Assembly (NCBI GenBank): GCA_964493785.1
Contig: CAZBPM010000003.1
Location: forward strand, 124,001-188,000
From: Hyphomicrobium_A sp964493785
GTDB lineage: Bacteria > Pseudomonadota > Alphaproteobacteria > Rhizobiales > Hyphomicrobiaceae
Length of the DNA: 64,000 nt
Direction of reading: 5' to 3'
Shown here: in pieces, positions 16,520 to 25,512 of the stretch
Position numbering within the stretch: the first letter of the stretch is position 1
Layout: each line of letters begins with the position of its first letter
The notes under the pieces: generated by a model
The model's database searches: none
Seen by the model: the letters and a program-made list of their open reading frames with translations, nothing else
Told to the model about the DNA's origin: nothing
Position numbers and translations under genes: made by a program

Positions 16520-17287
16520 TCACGGCGACAGGAAGGCAGGGTCGGTAACCATAGCCAGGGAGAGGATATCGACCCGCGCCGCGCCGGCTTTTTTCAGCGC
16601 TTTGGCGCACGCGCCGACTGTCGCGCCCGTCGTTATAACATCGTCGACCAGCACGATCTTGGCGCCCTCGATGGACCGGTTCCTGGCGCGATCCGCGGCG
16701 AAGGCGCCCGATACATTGTCACGCCGCTGGCGGCGGCTGAGCCCAACCTGGGGTGAAGTGCGGCGCGTACGGCGCAGCAACTGGGGCTCGTAACTTACGC
16801 CGGCCAGGCGGGCGACCTCGCGCGCGAGTACCGCGGCCTGATTGAATCGCCGGACAAAGAGCCGGCTTCGCGAGAGCGGCACGGGAGAAATCATGTCGGC
16901 ATCTACGAGAATTTCGGCGCCCGCCTCCGCCAGCCAACGGCCGAACAGGCGCCTCGCATCGTGGCGATCGCGAAACTTGAGGGCGTGGACGAGCTCGCGC
17001 ATGACACCGTCGAAGCGGGCCACGGCGCGAGCGCGGTCATACTCAGGCGGATCGGCTTCGGCAGCGGCCGAGATCGTAGTTCCGCCGAGGTCGAACGGAA
17101 GCGGGTGGCCTAAGCGATCGCACAGCGGCGGCCGGATGAAGTCGATCTTGGCCCAGCAGCCGGCGCAGATGGCATCGTGCGAGGAGAGCGGACGCTCACA
17201 GGCATGGCAGACGGGTGGGACAAGGAAGTCGCCAACCGAGCTGATCGCGCGGGCGAATACGGCGGGACCTTGCTTCCACGGTGCCAT
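16520..17287 (-). CDS. ComF family phosphoribosyltransferase-like protein
   Basis: The 255-aa protein from the ATG at 17287 has an N-terminal zinc-finger-like region (CHACERPLSSHDAICAGC) and a C-terminal PRTase motif (VLVDDVITTGATVGAC). This domain order is typical of ComF, which is linked to DNA uptake in competent bacteria but is widely conserved elsewhere. The longer upstream frame, up to 17605, has atypical composition and overlaps the opposite methyltransferase gene, so it was not used. Confidence 0.9.
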   Translation of the reverse strand: MAPWKQGPAVFARAISSVGDFLVPPVCHACERPLSSHDAICAGCWAKIDFIRPPLCDRLGHPLPFDLGGTTISAAAEADPPEYDRARAVARFDGVMRELVHALKFRDRHDARRLFGRWLAEAGAEILVDADMISPVPLSRSRLFVRRFNQAAVLAREVARLAGVSYEPQLLRRTRRTSPQVGLSRRQRRDNVSGAFAADRARNRSIEGAKIVLVDDVITTGATVGACAKALKKAGAARVDILSLAMVTDPAFLSP

Positions 17288-17406
17288 GCACCTTTTTCCC
17301 CTGCAGGCCGGACCGCCGGCGATGGGCTGGCCAAGACCTGATCGAGGCAGCATGCTAGCGCGGCGTACGACTGTCCGCGAGCGGCTGCCCCAAAGAGTCA
17401 CATAGC

Positions 17407-18309
17407 TTGGCCCCGACGCCCGAACCCACGCAGATCTTCGACCGCCGGCTGCTTGCGCTGCGGCGAAGCCGTGCGGCGCCCGCTGCCGAGGCGCACGACT
17501 TCCTTCTTGCACGCACGGCCGACGATCTGGCCGATCGGCTTGAAATCGTGCGACGGGCGTTTCCGCTGGCGGCCAACATAGGGGCGCATCACGGCCTGCT
17601 GTCACGGCGGATCAAGGGGATCGCCAGTGTGACGAACGTCGTCAGCGTCGACAGCACTGCAGCGCTTGTCGCCCACGCGGGGGGCATGCGGGTGGTGGCC
17701 GACGAGGACGCGCTGCCGTTCGCGGATGCATCGCTCGACCTCGTCGTCTCGGGGCTGTCGTTGCAGCTCGTGAACGATCTTCCTGGAGCGCTCATCCAGA
17801 TACGCCGGGCTTTGAAACCGGATGGTTTGCTGATGGCGGCCATGCTCGGCGGCGGAACGCTGAGAGAGCTGCGCGAAGCATGGCTTGCGGCCGAAGCCGA
17901 GATCAGCGGCGGAGCATCGCCGCGCGTTGCTCCGTTCGCGGACGTGCGCGACATGGGGGCCTTGCTGCAGCGCGCGGGATTTGCGCTTCCGGTGGTCGAT
18001 TCCGAGACAGTGACAGTGAATTATGCCAACCCCATCGCGGTGATGCGCGAGGTGAAGGCCATGGGCGCAAGCAACATGCTGGTGGCGCGCCGGCGCACGC
18101 CTGTGACGCGACGGCTGCTGCTGCGTGCTGCCGAGATCTATTCGGAGCGCTTCGCAGGGGCAGACGGGCGCGTGCCAGCAACGTTCGAGATCCTGACACT
18201 CACGGCGTGGGCTCCGGACGAAAGCCAGCCGAAGCCGTTGAAGCCCGGGTCGGCGCAGGCAAGACTCGCCGATGCGCTCGGCGTGAAGGAAGGGAAGCTG
18301 GAAGAGTAG
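17407..18309 (+). CDS. SAM-dependent methyltransferase, NDUFAF5-like
   Basis: The 300-aa class I methyltransferase is of the BioC / NDUFAF5-like branch. Motifs include the acidic loop after VVSVDST, ADEDALPFADASLDLVVSGL, and the post-I region RALKPDGLLMAAML. The N-terminal FDRRLLALRR and the C-terminal FEILTLTAWAP match the alphaproteobacterial NDUFAF5-like family. The start is a TTG at 17407. A BioC role is unlikely because the genome uses BioZ and this gene is far from the bio operon. Confidence 0.82.
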   Translation: MAPTPEPTQIFDRRLLALRRSRAAPAAEAHDFLLARTADDLADRLEIVRRAFPLAANIGAHHGLLSRRIKGIASVTNVVSVDSTAALVAHAGGMRVVADEDALPFADASLDLVVSGLSLQLVNDLPGALIQIRRALKPDGLLMAAMLGGGTLRELREAWLAAEAEISGGASPRVAPFADVRDMGALLQRAGFALPVVDSETVTVNYANPIAVMREVKAMGASNMLVARRRTPVTRRLLLRAAEIYSERFAGADGRVPATFEILTLTAWAPDESQPKPLKPGSAQARLADALGVKEGKLEE

Positions 18310-18352
18310 TTTTACTCACACGCGCCAACGTGGCTTGTTGAACTCACTCGCG

Positions 18353-18380
18353 CCGCCCTAGCTGGCGGGCGGAGCTTTTT
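18353..18380 (+). terminator. Candidate intrinsic terminator after methyltransferase gene
   Basis: CCGCCC (18353-18358) pairs with GGGCGG (18367-18372) and is followed by AGCTTTTT. It lies 45-70 nt after the methyltransferase stop. The stem is short. Confidence 0.45.
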
Positions 18381-18433
18381 GGCGCTGCCGATTCACGACC
18401 TCGCTGATAGATGCTCGGATGGTCGGGGCGCAG

Positions 18434-18841
18434 TCAGCCGAGGAGGTCGCGGAGCGGGGCGATCAGCGGCTCGTCGGCAGGAGGCATCGCATAGTCGGTC
18501 AGGCGCTTGGCGCGGACCCAGGCGATCTCTTGGCCTTCGAGCGGTTTCACGACGCCATCCCACTGCCGACAGAGATAGAGCGGCATCAATAGGTGGAACT
18601 TCTCGTACGCGTGGCTGGCGAAGGTCAGCGGATGAAGGCATGTCGGGCACACGTCGATGCCCAGCTCTTCCTGCAGCTCGCGACGTACGGCGGCCTCCGG
18701 GGACTCGCTAGCCTCCACCTTGCCGCCGGGGAACTCCCACAGGCCGGCCATCGACCGTCCCGGTGGGCGGCGCGTGATGAGGACGCGGTTATCGACATCG
18801 ACGAGTGCCGCGGCAGCGACAAGCAGAATGGGCTGGCTCAT
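18434..18841 (-). CDS. mutT: MutT/Nudix hydrolase (8-oxo-dGTP-type)
   Basis: The 135-aa protein has a full Nudix box: GGKVEASESPEAAVRREL followed by QEELGI. It opens MSQPILLVAAAALVD, as MutT does, and has the TRRPPGRSMAGLWEFPGG segment of the 8-oxo-dGTP diphosphatase branch. It would remove oxidised dGTP from the nucleotide pool. The start at 18841 gives the family-typical N-terminus. Confidence 0.92.
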   Translation of the reverse strand: MSQPILLVAAAALVDVDNRVLITRRPPGRSMAGLWEFPGGKVEASESPEAAVRRELQEELGIDVCPTCLHPLTFASHAYEKFHLLMPLYLCRQWDGVVKPLEGQEIAWVRAKRLTDYAMPPADEPLIAPLRDLLG

Positions 18842-18891
18842 GCGCCAGCCCATATCTGATGATCATGGATGTGGATAGGGGGAACTGCGTC

Positions 18892-19401
18892 TCAGCTCAA
18901 AGCCTGGCGCTGGCGCAGGGCCGCGAACATCTTCACCTGCTCGGGGACAAGATCGCGGTTGTCGTCGCGGCATACGAAGATCTTGAATGCAGCCTCGCCG
19001 GCCGCATTGAAGAACTGCACCGACATGCCGACACGCTTCAAGCCCCGGACAACGAAGGCGATGGCCTTACAGTTTTCGGCCTTGATGTGACCGCCGATCG
19101 GACTGTCGCCATGAATATTATAGTAGCCGTGGCCGAAGGAGCCTTGCGGCAGCTTGCCGGTGCACTCGAGCACGATGTCGGCGTTGTGGATCAGAAAGAG
19201 GATGTCGCCCCAGGTGGAGATGTCCTGCATGATGTCGGCGAAGGCTTCGCCCGAGACGACCGTCGCCTGTTCCGGCGGAAGATTGCGGACAACCTCCAGA
19301 GTACTCACGCCGTACTCGCGGGCGATCTGCTCCAGCAGGTCGCCCGGACTCGAAGCTGCTCGCGCGGCCAGCGTCGGACGCTGCTCGGTCAACGTGCTCA
19401 T
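18892..19401 (-). CDS. hutX: HutX-type cytosolic heme carrier/utilization protein
   Basis: The 169-aa protein matches the HutX/HuvX heme-utilization family (SPGDLLEQIAREYGVSTLEV, then GHGYYNIHGDSPIGGHI). Family members bind heme in the cytoplasm after import. It lies downstream of an IsdG-like monooxygenase and a TonB-dependent receptor on the same strand, so the three probably form one leftward unit. No HmuS/HemS homologue is seen, and HutX may take that place. Confidence 0.9.
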   Translation of the reverse strand: MSTLTEQRPTLAARAASSPGDLLEQIAREYGVSTLEVVRNLPPEQATVVSGEAFADIMQDISTWGDILFLIHNADIVLECTGKLPQGSFGHGYYNIHGDSPIGGHIKAENCKAIAFVVRGLKRVGMSVQFFNAAGEAAFKIFVCRDDNRDLVPEQVKMFAALRQRQALS

Positions 19402-19414
19402 GACGTGCCCTCGC

Positions 19415-19762
19415 TTATTCGGCGGCTTCGGGACGGCGCGAAGTGCCGTCTGCTTTCTGCTCGACGAGAACGGTGAAGCCTTCGAACTCGGGGTGACCGA
19501 GATAGAGCGGCTTGTTGCCGCCGGCGCGTGCGTGCGCTTTGCGGAACTGCTCGGATTTGGTCCAGGCCTCGAAGTCGGCGTGGGAGCGCCAGATCGTGTG
19601 AGATGAGTAGAGCACGTGATCCTCGCGCTCCGGACCTTTCAAGAGATGGAACACGACGAAGCCGGGCACCTCGGGGAGATGCGTTTCGCGGCTGAGCCAA
19701 ACGTTTTCGAAGTCGGCTTCCGAGCCCTTGAGGACCTTGAAGCGATTCATGGCGATGAACAT
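19415..19762 (-). CDS. IsdG/HmuQ-type heme-degrading monooxygenase
   Basis: The 115-aa protein has the antibiotic-biosynthesis-monooxygenase (ABM) fold and matches the IsdG-type heme oxygenases. From the ATG at 19762 (preceded by AAAGGAACC), Asn6, Trp67 and His77 fall at the positions of the IsdG catalytic Asn-Trp-His triad. It lies 13 nt upstream of hutX and downstream of the heme receptor. HmuQ and HmuD of Bradyrhizobium are the nearest characterised relatives by family and context. It likely opens the heme ring to release iron. Confidence 0.88.
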   Translation of the reverse strand: MFIAMNRFKVLKGSEADFENVWLSRETHLPEVPGFVVFHLLKGPEREDHVLYSSHTIWRSHADFEAWTKSEQFRKAHARAGGNKPLYLGHPEFEGFTVLVEQKADGTSRRPEAAE

Positions 19763-19909
19763 GGTGGGTTCCTTTGTGTGAAGTCGAAACCGAGGAGAGC
19801 GATCCGAATGTGCATCGGCAGATGCGGACACCCGCCGATGCTTGGCCTTTTTTACACGCCGCCGACCGTGCGGCCAACGTACCACTTGTCCCGTTCCCGC
19901 TGCTCCGTT

Positions 19910-22243
19910 TCAGAATTGAGCGCGCGTGCTGAGGATGAAAGTGCGTCCACGCCCTGTGTCGACTCCGGTGTTCCCCGTGGGCACCGTGCTGAGCGCGGGC
20001 GTATAGGCTTTATCGAACACGTTCTCGACGGTCAGCCCCAAGTTGAGCCCCTGATGCGCCTCGTATGTCGTGAAGACATCGGCGATCGTATAGGCTTCTT
20101 GGATGTTGCCGCTGCCGAGATCGGTCTGTGAGACGTATGTCCCACGTGCGCCGACAACGAGCTTCTCATTGAGGAATCGGAGACCACCGGTCATCGAGAA
20201 TACGTGATCGGGCATGTAGCTTTCGGCACCAAGGCCGTTTTGCTGCTGCGGTATTTCCGTATGAGTATACGTGTAGGCGACGTGCGTGAAAGCGTGGCCC
20301 ATGTCGTAGTCGGCCTCGATCTCGACGCCTTGGAGATCAGTGGTGCCGAAGTTGTTGCAGAAGTAAGCGTAGTCGCGCTGCGAGAATGGTGGCGTGAAGG
20401 TGCTTACAATGCAGGAGCTGATGTAGTTCTCGACGTCCTGCGTGTAGTAGTCCGCCTTTATGCGCAGCTTATCGCGCGATGCGAACACGCCGTCCTTCAA
20501 GACGTTGAAGCCGAACTCCCAGCCCTTCTGCTTTTCAGGGACGAGGAAGGGATTGGGAACGAACTCCAGAACGTAGTACGGCGGAAAGTAAGGATGCGTT
20601 GCCGTCATCAACGTTTCGTTAACCGTGGGTGCGCGCATCGACTGCGAATACGTGACGTAGGGCTGCAGCCATGGCGTGACCTGCGCCGCTAGCGTGACTT
20701 TGGGATCCCAACTCGACTCACTGCTGTCGATGTCATACTGGCCGGCTGGGAGGCCAAACGGATTGGACGCCGAAAGAGTGGTGGTCCCCTCGAGATTGAA
20801 CCTCTGATATCGGAGACCTGCGATGAGGTCCCACGTGCCGTACGAGAACGTCGTCTGCGTGAAGCCGCTGCCCAGATCCGACGTGCCGTTGGGATTGACG
20901 CCTCCGTTCGAAGCGGTGATGTCGTCATAGTAGTACTCGACGCCGTAGTTGGATTTAACGCCGACCCCGCCGAGCATGAAGCGCGACGTGTTGGAAAGAT
21001 CGAGCGTTAGCCCGCGATCCTCAATGACGCGTCCTTCGCCATTCTCGATGGATGGCGGAGTTCCCGTAAAGTACGAGCCATACTCCATCTCGACATTGCT
21101 GATCGCTGCATTCGCGCGAAGATCGATCAGTGGATTGTCTGTCGGGCTGAGGATGTAGCCGACCTTGTAAATGTCGGAGATCAGCGTCTGATCGTGGGAG
21201 TTGGCGACGAACTCGTTGTTATACCGCATTGCCTGGAACGACAGACGCTCGTCCGATGCAATGTTCAGATGAACCTTGGCGATGCCCGACCACAGGTCCT
21301 CACCCGTGTTCGGTACTGTCTCGCCATTGCCGTTCTTATAATTGGATTCGTCGTGGTGACTGATTGCACCCATGACGCTGACACCGCCGCTTCGCATGGC
21401 TGCCGCGCCCATCTCGGCCCAGCCGAGCCCGTTGCTGCCCCACGTCAAGCCGGTCAGCGCTCCCTGATTGGCGCCGGGCTTCAGGACGTCCTCCACGTCA
21501 ATCGTGCGGAAGTTTGCCGTCCCCGCGAGCGCACCGGCGCCGCCCGCCGTCGAGACGGCGCCACGCTGGATGTCGATGCCGGCGAGCAGCAGCGGGTCAA
21601 CGTAGGCAAAACCAGATGCCTCGTGGCCGGTAAAGCGGAAATTCTGGCGCACGCCATCGATGCTCATGCCGACGCGGCCTTGGCCTTCGAAGCCGCGGAT
21701 GTTGACGGCGATGCCGGGGTTGCTCGAACTCTCGCGCGTGAACGTGCCGGGGGTCGTGCGTAGAACGTTGTCGACCCGAGCCTGCCCGAACGTGGAAATC
21801 TCGCCGGCTCCGACGACGCTAACGCCAGCAGGCACCGTATAGGGGACGTCCGATGGATCGACTGTCTTTGATTTTGCGGTCTGAGTGCTGGCCTGCGGAA
21901 TCGGCGATACAGATGCAGAAGCTGATGGCGTGGGTGCCTTCTTGGCTGCGGCTTTTTTCTTCGGCTTTTCCTGATTGCCTTCAACCACCAGCGGAGGAAG
22001 CTGCGCTTCCTGCGCAACCGCCTTGGCGGCGATCGTCACCGCAAGCGAAGAGACGCCGACAACGAGCAGCGCCCTAAATAGAGGCGCCGAAGCGCTCTTT
22101 GTACCCTGCGGCTCTGCTGACGCTTCGCCGCGATCAGAACCGGCAAATCTCGACCAGACTACGAGCGGCCGAACTCCTGCGTCGGACGCGCCAACGCGTA
22201 CGCTACACGCACACATACCAATCCACCCCCAGAATTTACTCAC
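19910..22243 (-). CDS. TonB-dependent heme/hemoglobin receptor
   Basis: The 777-aa outer-membrane receptor has a hydrophobic export segment at about residues 56-78 (LLVVGVSSLAVTIAAKAVAQ), a TonB-box-like LPPLVVEG, then an Ala/Lys/Pro/Ser-rich spacer. The plug domain follows (STFGQARVDNVLRTTPGTF ... NIRGFEGQGRVGMSIDGVRQ), then a long beta-barrel ending in Phe (FILSTRAQF). The GTG start at 22243 leaves about 55 residues before the signal core, unusually long, so the start is uncertain. Family resemblance and the heme neighbours point to heme or hemoglobin as ligand. Confidence 0.9.
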   Translation of the reverse strand: MSKFWGWIGMCACSVRVGASDAGVRPLVVWSRFAGSDRGEASAEPQGTKSASAPLFRALLVVGVSSLAVTIAAKAVAQEAQLPPLVVEGNQEKPKKKAAAKKAPTPSASASVSPIPQASTQTAKSKTVDPSDVPYTVPAGVSVVGAGEISTFGQARVDNVLRTTPGTFTRESSSNPGIAVNIRGFEGQGRVGMSIDGVRQNFRFTGHEASGFAYVDPLLLAGIDIQRGAVSTAGGAGALAGTANFRTIDVEDVLKPGANQGALTGLTWGSNGLGWAEMGAAAMRSGGVSVMGAISHHDESNYKNGNGETVPNTGEDLWSGIAKVHLNIASDERLSFQAMRYNNEFVANSHDQTLISDIYKVGYILSPTDNPLIDLRANAAISNVEMEYGSYFTGTPPSIENGEGRVIEDRGLTLDLSNTSRFMLGGVGVKSNYGVEYYYDDITASNGGVNPNGTSDLGSGFTQTTFSYGTWDLIAGLRYQRFNLEGTTTLSASNPFGLPAGQYDIDSSESSWDPKVTLAAQVTPWLQPYVTYSQSMRAPTVNETLMTATHPYFPPYYVLEFVPNPFLVPEKQKGWEFGFNVLKDGVFASRDKLRIKADYYTQDVENYISSCIVSTFTPPFSQRDYAYFCNNFGTTDLQGVEIEADYDMGHAFTHVAYTYTHTEIPQQQNGLGAESYMPDHVFSMTGGLRFLNEKLVVGARGTYVSQTDLGSGNIQEAYTIADVFTTYEAHQGLNLGLTVENVFDKAYTPALSTVPTGNTGVDTGRGRTFILSTRAQF

Positions 22244-22472
22244 GGGCTGGCTGGCGTACGCGCGACGCGTACTAAGCGGGCTTGCCTCGTGCGCCGCCTC
22301 GACAGGAGGTCAGCGCTGAACAGCCCGACATCACCGGGCTTGTGCAAACTAATCTTTTATGACTACTAAAGTCAACAATCACGATTGGCGCTTCGCGCAA
22401 CGTTCCGCGCCCGCGATGCACCACCGTACACACACCACGAAACCAAACTCGAGAGATTACGGAGCGCAGGTC

Positions 22473-22661
22473 ATGACGACTGCAGTCGAGGCCGACGAGT
22501 CTGCATCAGCATCGGAACACAAGGCGGCGACTAATGCGGGAAAAGTGCGCGTTCGTGTTTCCGACATCCTGAAGGGGGGAAGGGAAGCGATCCTCGAGCA
22601 CGACGGGCAGGATTACCGCCTGCGCATCACTGCAAACGGCAAGCTCATACTGACCAAGTGA
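22473..22661 (+). CDS. hemP: Hemin uptake protein HemP
   Basis: The 62-aa protein has the HemP signature in its C-terminal half: RVRVSDILKGGREAILEHDG, then YRLRITANGKLILTK. GGAGCGC precedes the ATG at 22473. The upstream in-frame extension to 22359 is not family-like. HemP is linked to heme import and in related bacteria to activation of heme-receptor expression. It begins the rightward heme-importer unit, 6 nt before hmuT. Confidence 0.93.
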   Translation: MTTAVEADESASASEHKAATNAGKVRVRVSDILKGGREAILEHDGQDYRLRITANGKLILTK

Positions 22662-22667
22662 GGCACG

Positions 22668-23606
22668 ATGACACCGCGTCGAGGACATAGAATCAATCGG
22701 CTGCGCATCGTCGCAGCAACAGTCGTCGCTCTGTGCGCGAGCAGCGCATGGGCGGACAAGATGATCGTCGACGGGAGCGGCCGTCGCGTTGCAGTGACCG
22801 ACACCTCGCGCATCCTTTCGGTTGGCGGCGACGTCACGGAGATACTCTACGCGCTGAAGGCGGGTGACAAGATCATCGCAGTCGACTCGACGAGCCAGTT
22901 TCCCGCTGAGGCGCTCGGATCGAAGCCGGATGTGGGTTACATGCGCGCGCTCTCGTCCGAGGGCGTGCTGTCGACCAATCCCACGCTGATCATTGCCGCG
23001 AAAGATGCCGGGCCGCCGCCCGTGGTGGCCGTGCTGCAGTCGTCTTCCATTCCCTACGTCCAGGTGCCAGACGACAAGACGCCGGAAGGCGTCGCTGCGA
23101 AGATCCGGTTCATCGCCTCGGTGATCGGCGCCGATGCCGAGGGAGAAGCCCTGGCAAAGGATGTCGAGCGCGACTTCACCTTGCTGGCCGAGCAGCGCAG
23201 CAAGATTTCTAGCCCTAAGCGCGCGTTGTTCGTGCTGAGCGTGCAGAACGGGCGCGCGACCGTCGCGGGGTCGGGAACCACTGCCGACGCGATGTTGAAG
23301 CTTGCAGGCGCGGTGAACGCAGCAGGGGACGCACACGGCTACAAACCGCTCGCCGACGAGGCCGGCGTAGAGCTGGCTCCCGATGCAGTTGTCACGATGC
23401 AGCACGGCAGGGCCGGCCCGCCATCCGGTGCCATCAACACCATCAAGGCGCTTCAGCAGAGCCCAGCGCTAAAACAGAACCAGGTCATCGAGATGAACGC
23501 CCTGTATCTGCTCGGTTTCGGGCCACGTTGTGCGCGGGCTGCACGGGAACTGATGGCAGCGCTTTATCCCGACCTGGCGATGAAGCGTGCGAGCGCGGAT
23601 AAATGA
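22668..23606 (+). CDS. hmuT: Hemin ABC transporter periplasmic binding protein
   Basis: The 312-aa substrate-binding protein has a Sec signal peptide (LRIVAATVVALCASSAWA). Family motifs include RILSVGGDVTEILYALKAGDKIIAVD and KPDVGYMRALSSEGVLS, as in HmuT/HutB. It delivers heme to HmuU. The stop overlaps the hmuU start by 4 nt. Confidence 0.94.
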   Translation: MTPRRGHRINRLRIVAATVVALCASSAWADKMIVDGSGRRVAVTDTSRILSVGGDVTEILYALKAGDKIIAVDSTSQFPAEALGSKPDVGYMRALSSEGVLSTNPTLIIAAKDAGPPPVVAVLQSSSIPYVQVPDDKTPEGVAAKIRFIASVIGADAEGEALAKDVERDFTLLAEQRSKISSPKRALFVLSVQNGRATVAGSGTTADAMLKLAGAVNAAGDAHGYKPLADEAGVELAPDAVVTMQHGRAGPPSGAINTIKALQQSPALKQNQVIEMNALYLLGFGPRCARAARELMAALYPDLAMKRASADK

Positions 23607-24697
23607 CGACCAGTGAAGCCCTGCCGCTGGTTGCTCCAAAGAAGCGTTCCGCGCATCCATTCAGCGCGGGACAGGTGATCGCGGGCGCCGCGACACTACT
23701 CCTGATTGCCGCCGTTGCGTCGCTCGCACTTGGGCCGACCGGGATCACGCTGGGTTCGCTTCCACGCGCGCTCGCATCGGCGTTCGGCTTCAGGACGGAC
23801 AGCACGGCAGCGCGAGAGCAACTGGTGCTGCTCGACATCCGCATGCCGCGCACGCTGCTGGGGATGTTCGTCGGCGCCAGCCTCGCGATCGCAGGCGCGA
23901 TCATGCAGGGCATGTTCCGCAACCCGCTCGCCGATCCGGGGCTGATCGGCGTCTCGTCTGGCGCGGCGATGGCGGCGGTTGCAACCATTGCGCTCGGCAA
24001 CGGGATCGGTGCGCCGCTGCTGCAGCCGCTCGGGGTCTACGCACTTCCCGTCGCAGCGTTCATTGGCGGCATTGCAACGACAGGCATTCTCGTCGCGATC
24101 GCGGGACGGCACGGACAGCTGATGATCGGCACACTGCTGCTCGCGGGCATCGCGCTCGGCGCGCTTTCCGGGGCGCTGACGGGCCTCATCGCCTATGCGA
24201 GCGACGACCGAGAACTTCGCGACCTCACGTTCTGGTCGATGGGCAGCCTCGGCGGTGCGACCTGGCCCAAGGTTTTCGCGGTCATGCCGTTCGCGCTGTT
24301 CGTTGCGGTGATGACGCCTCTGCTTATTCGCGGACTGAACGGTTTCCTGCTCGGCGAAGCCGAAGCGTTCCACCTCGGCATCAACGTGGAGCGCACCAAG
24401 CTGATCGCGGTGGTCGTAACGGCCGCGTCGGTCGGAGCCGCCGTCGCTATGGCAGGCATCATCGGATTCATCGGGATTGTAGTGCCGCACGTCGTGCGCT
24501 TGCTGACTGGCCCGGATCACCGCGTCGTGCTGCCGGGAAGCGCGCTGCTGGGGGCGGCGCTCATGCTCATTGCCGACATCGCGGCGCGGCTGGTGGTCAA
24601 ACCCGGCGAACTGCCTATCGGCATCGTCATGGCTGCGATCGGCACGCCGGTGTTCCTGCATCTGGTGATGAAGCGCGGCATCGGCGGCGTGGAGTAG
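23603..24697 (+). CDS. hmuU: Hemin ABC transporter permease (FecCD family)
   Basis: The 364-aa integral membrane permease has roughly ten hydrophobic segments. FecCD features include RMPRTLLGMFVGASLAIAGA, MQGMFRNPLADPGLIGVSSG and the cytoplasmic coupling region near GIIGFIGIVVPHVVRLLTG. It overlaps hmuT by 4 nt and ends 3 nt before hmuV. Confidence 0.95.
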   Translation: MTTSEALPLVAPKKRSAHPFSAGQVIAGAATLLLIAAVASLALGPTGITLGSLPRALASAFGFRTDSTAAREQLVLLDIRMPRTLLGMFVGASLAIAGAIMQGMFRNPLADPGLIGVSSGAAMAAVATIALGNGIGAPLLQPLGVYALPVAAFIGGIATTGILVAIAGRHGQLMIGTLLLAGIALGALSGALTGLIAYASDDRELRDLTFWSMGSLGGATWPKVFAVMPFALFVAVMTPLLIRGLNGFLLGEAEAFHLGINVERTKLIAVVVTAASVGAAVAMAGIIGFIGIVVPHVVRLLTGPDHRVVLPGSALLGAALMLIADIAARLVVKPGELPIGIVMAAIGTPVFLHLVMKRGIGGVE

Positions 24698-24700
24698 GTC

Positions 24701-25498
24701 ATGCTCAAAGCATCTGCGTTGACCTTTCGCGTGGGCGCAAAGGCGCTCGTTTCAAATGTCGACATGACATTGAACCCAGGAAGGCTCGTGGTCATCATCG
24801 GCCCGAACGGGGCGGGAAAGTCGACGTTACTTCGACTGTTTTCGGGTGAGCTCAAGCCGACATCCGGGTCGGTCGAACTCGACGGGCGTGCAATTTCCGC
24901 TTACGAGCCAGCCGCGCTGGCGCGGCGACGCGCGGTGGTCCCGCAGGCGACCGCGCTGTCGTTTCCGTTTACAGCACGTGAGGTGGTGCTGCTTGGTGCC
25001 ACGGTGCCGGGCTTTGCAGCGCCGTCGGCGCATATCGAGCGGACGGCAGCAGATTGTCTGAGGACCGTCGGCCTGCACGGTCTTGCGGACCAGCTCTACA
25101 CGCACATGTCGGGCGGCGAGCGGCAGCGGGTACATATTGCGCGCGCGCTGCTGCAGCTTGCGATGGGCGACAATGGAGCACGCGAAGCGTCAATCCTGCT
25201 GCTCGACGAGCCAACTGCAAGTCTTGATCTTGCGCATCAAGGCGCGGTACTATCGGAAGCGCAACAGCAGGCTCGCGCGGGGCGCGCCGTGCTTGCGGTG
25301 CTGCATGACCTCAATCTCGCCGCGGCGTTCGCCGACGAACTCGTGCTGATGAGCCGAGGGCAGATCGTGGCGCAAGGCACGGCCCGGGACGTCTTCAGCG
25401 ACGAGCTATTGTCGCGCTCGTACGGCTGTGAGGTTCGCACCAACACAACCCCGGCAGCGGGTGTGCCGTTTGTGCTGCCGCATGCGCGAAGGCCCTGA
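24701..25498 (+). CDS. hmuV: Hemin ABC transporter ATP-binding protein
   Basis: The 265-aa ATPase has Walker A GPNGAGKST (about residue 35), ABC signature MSGGERQRVHIARAL and Walker B SILLLDEPTASLD, then the His switch in VLHDLNLAAAF. It completes the HmuTUV importer. It is convergent with the GST gene, with 14 nt between stops. Confidence 0.95.
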   Translation: MLKASALTFRVGAKALVSNVDMTLNPGRLVVIIGPNGAGKSTLLRLFSGELKPTSGSVELDGRAISAYEPAALARRRAVVPQATALSFPFTAREVVLLGATVPGFAAPSAHIERTAADCLRTVGLHGLADQLYTHMSGGERQRVHIARALLQLAMGDNGAREASILLLDEPTASLDLAHQGAVLSEAQQQARAGRAVLAVLHDLNLAAAFADELVLMSRGQIVAQGTARDVFSDELLSRSYGCEVRTNTTPAAGVPFVLPHARRP

Positions 25499-25512
25499 GA
25501 CAGCCTCCCGGC

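Noticed and set aside
23696..24661. 321-codon minus-strand frame inside hmuU
   Set aside because: Antisense to a clear FecCD permease; repetitive Arg/Asp/His composition.
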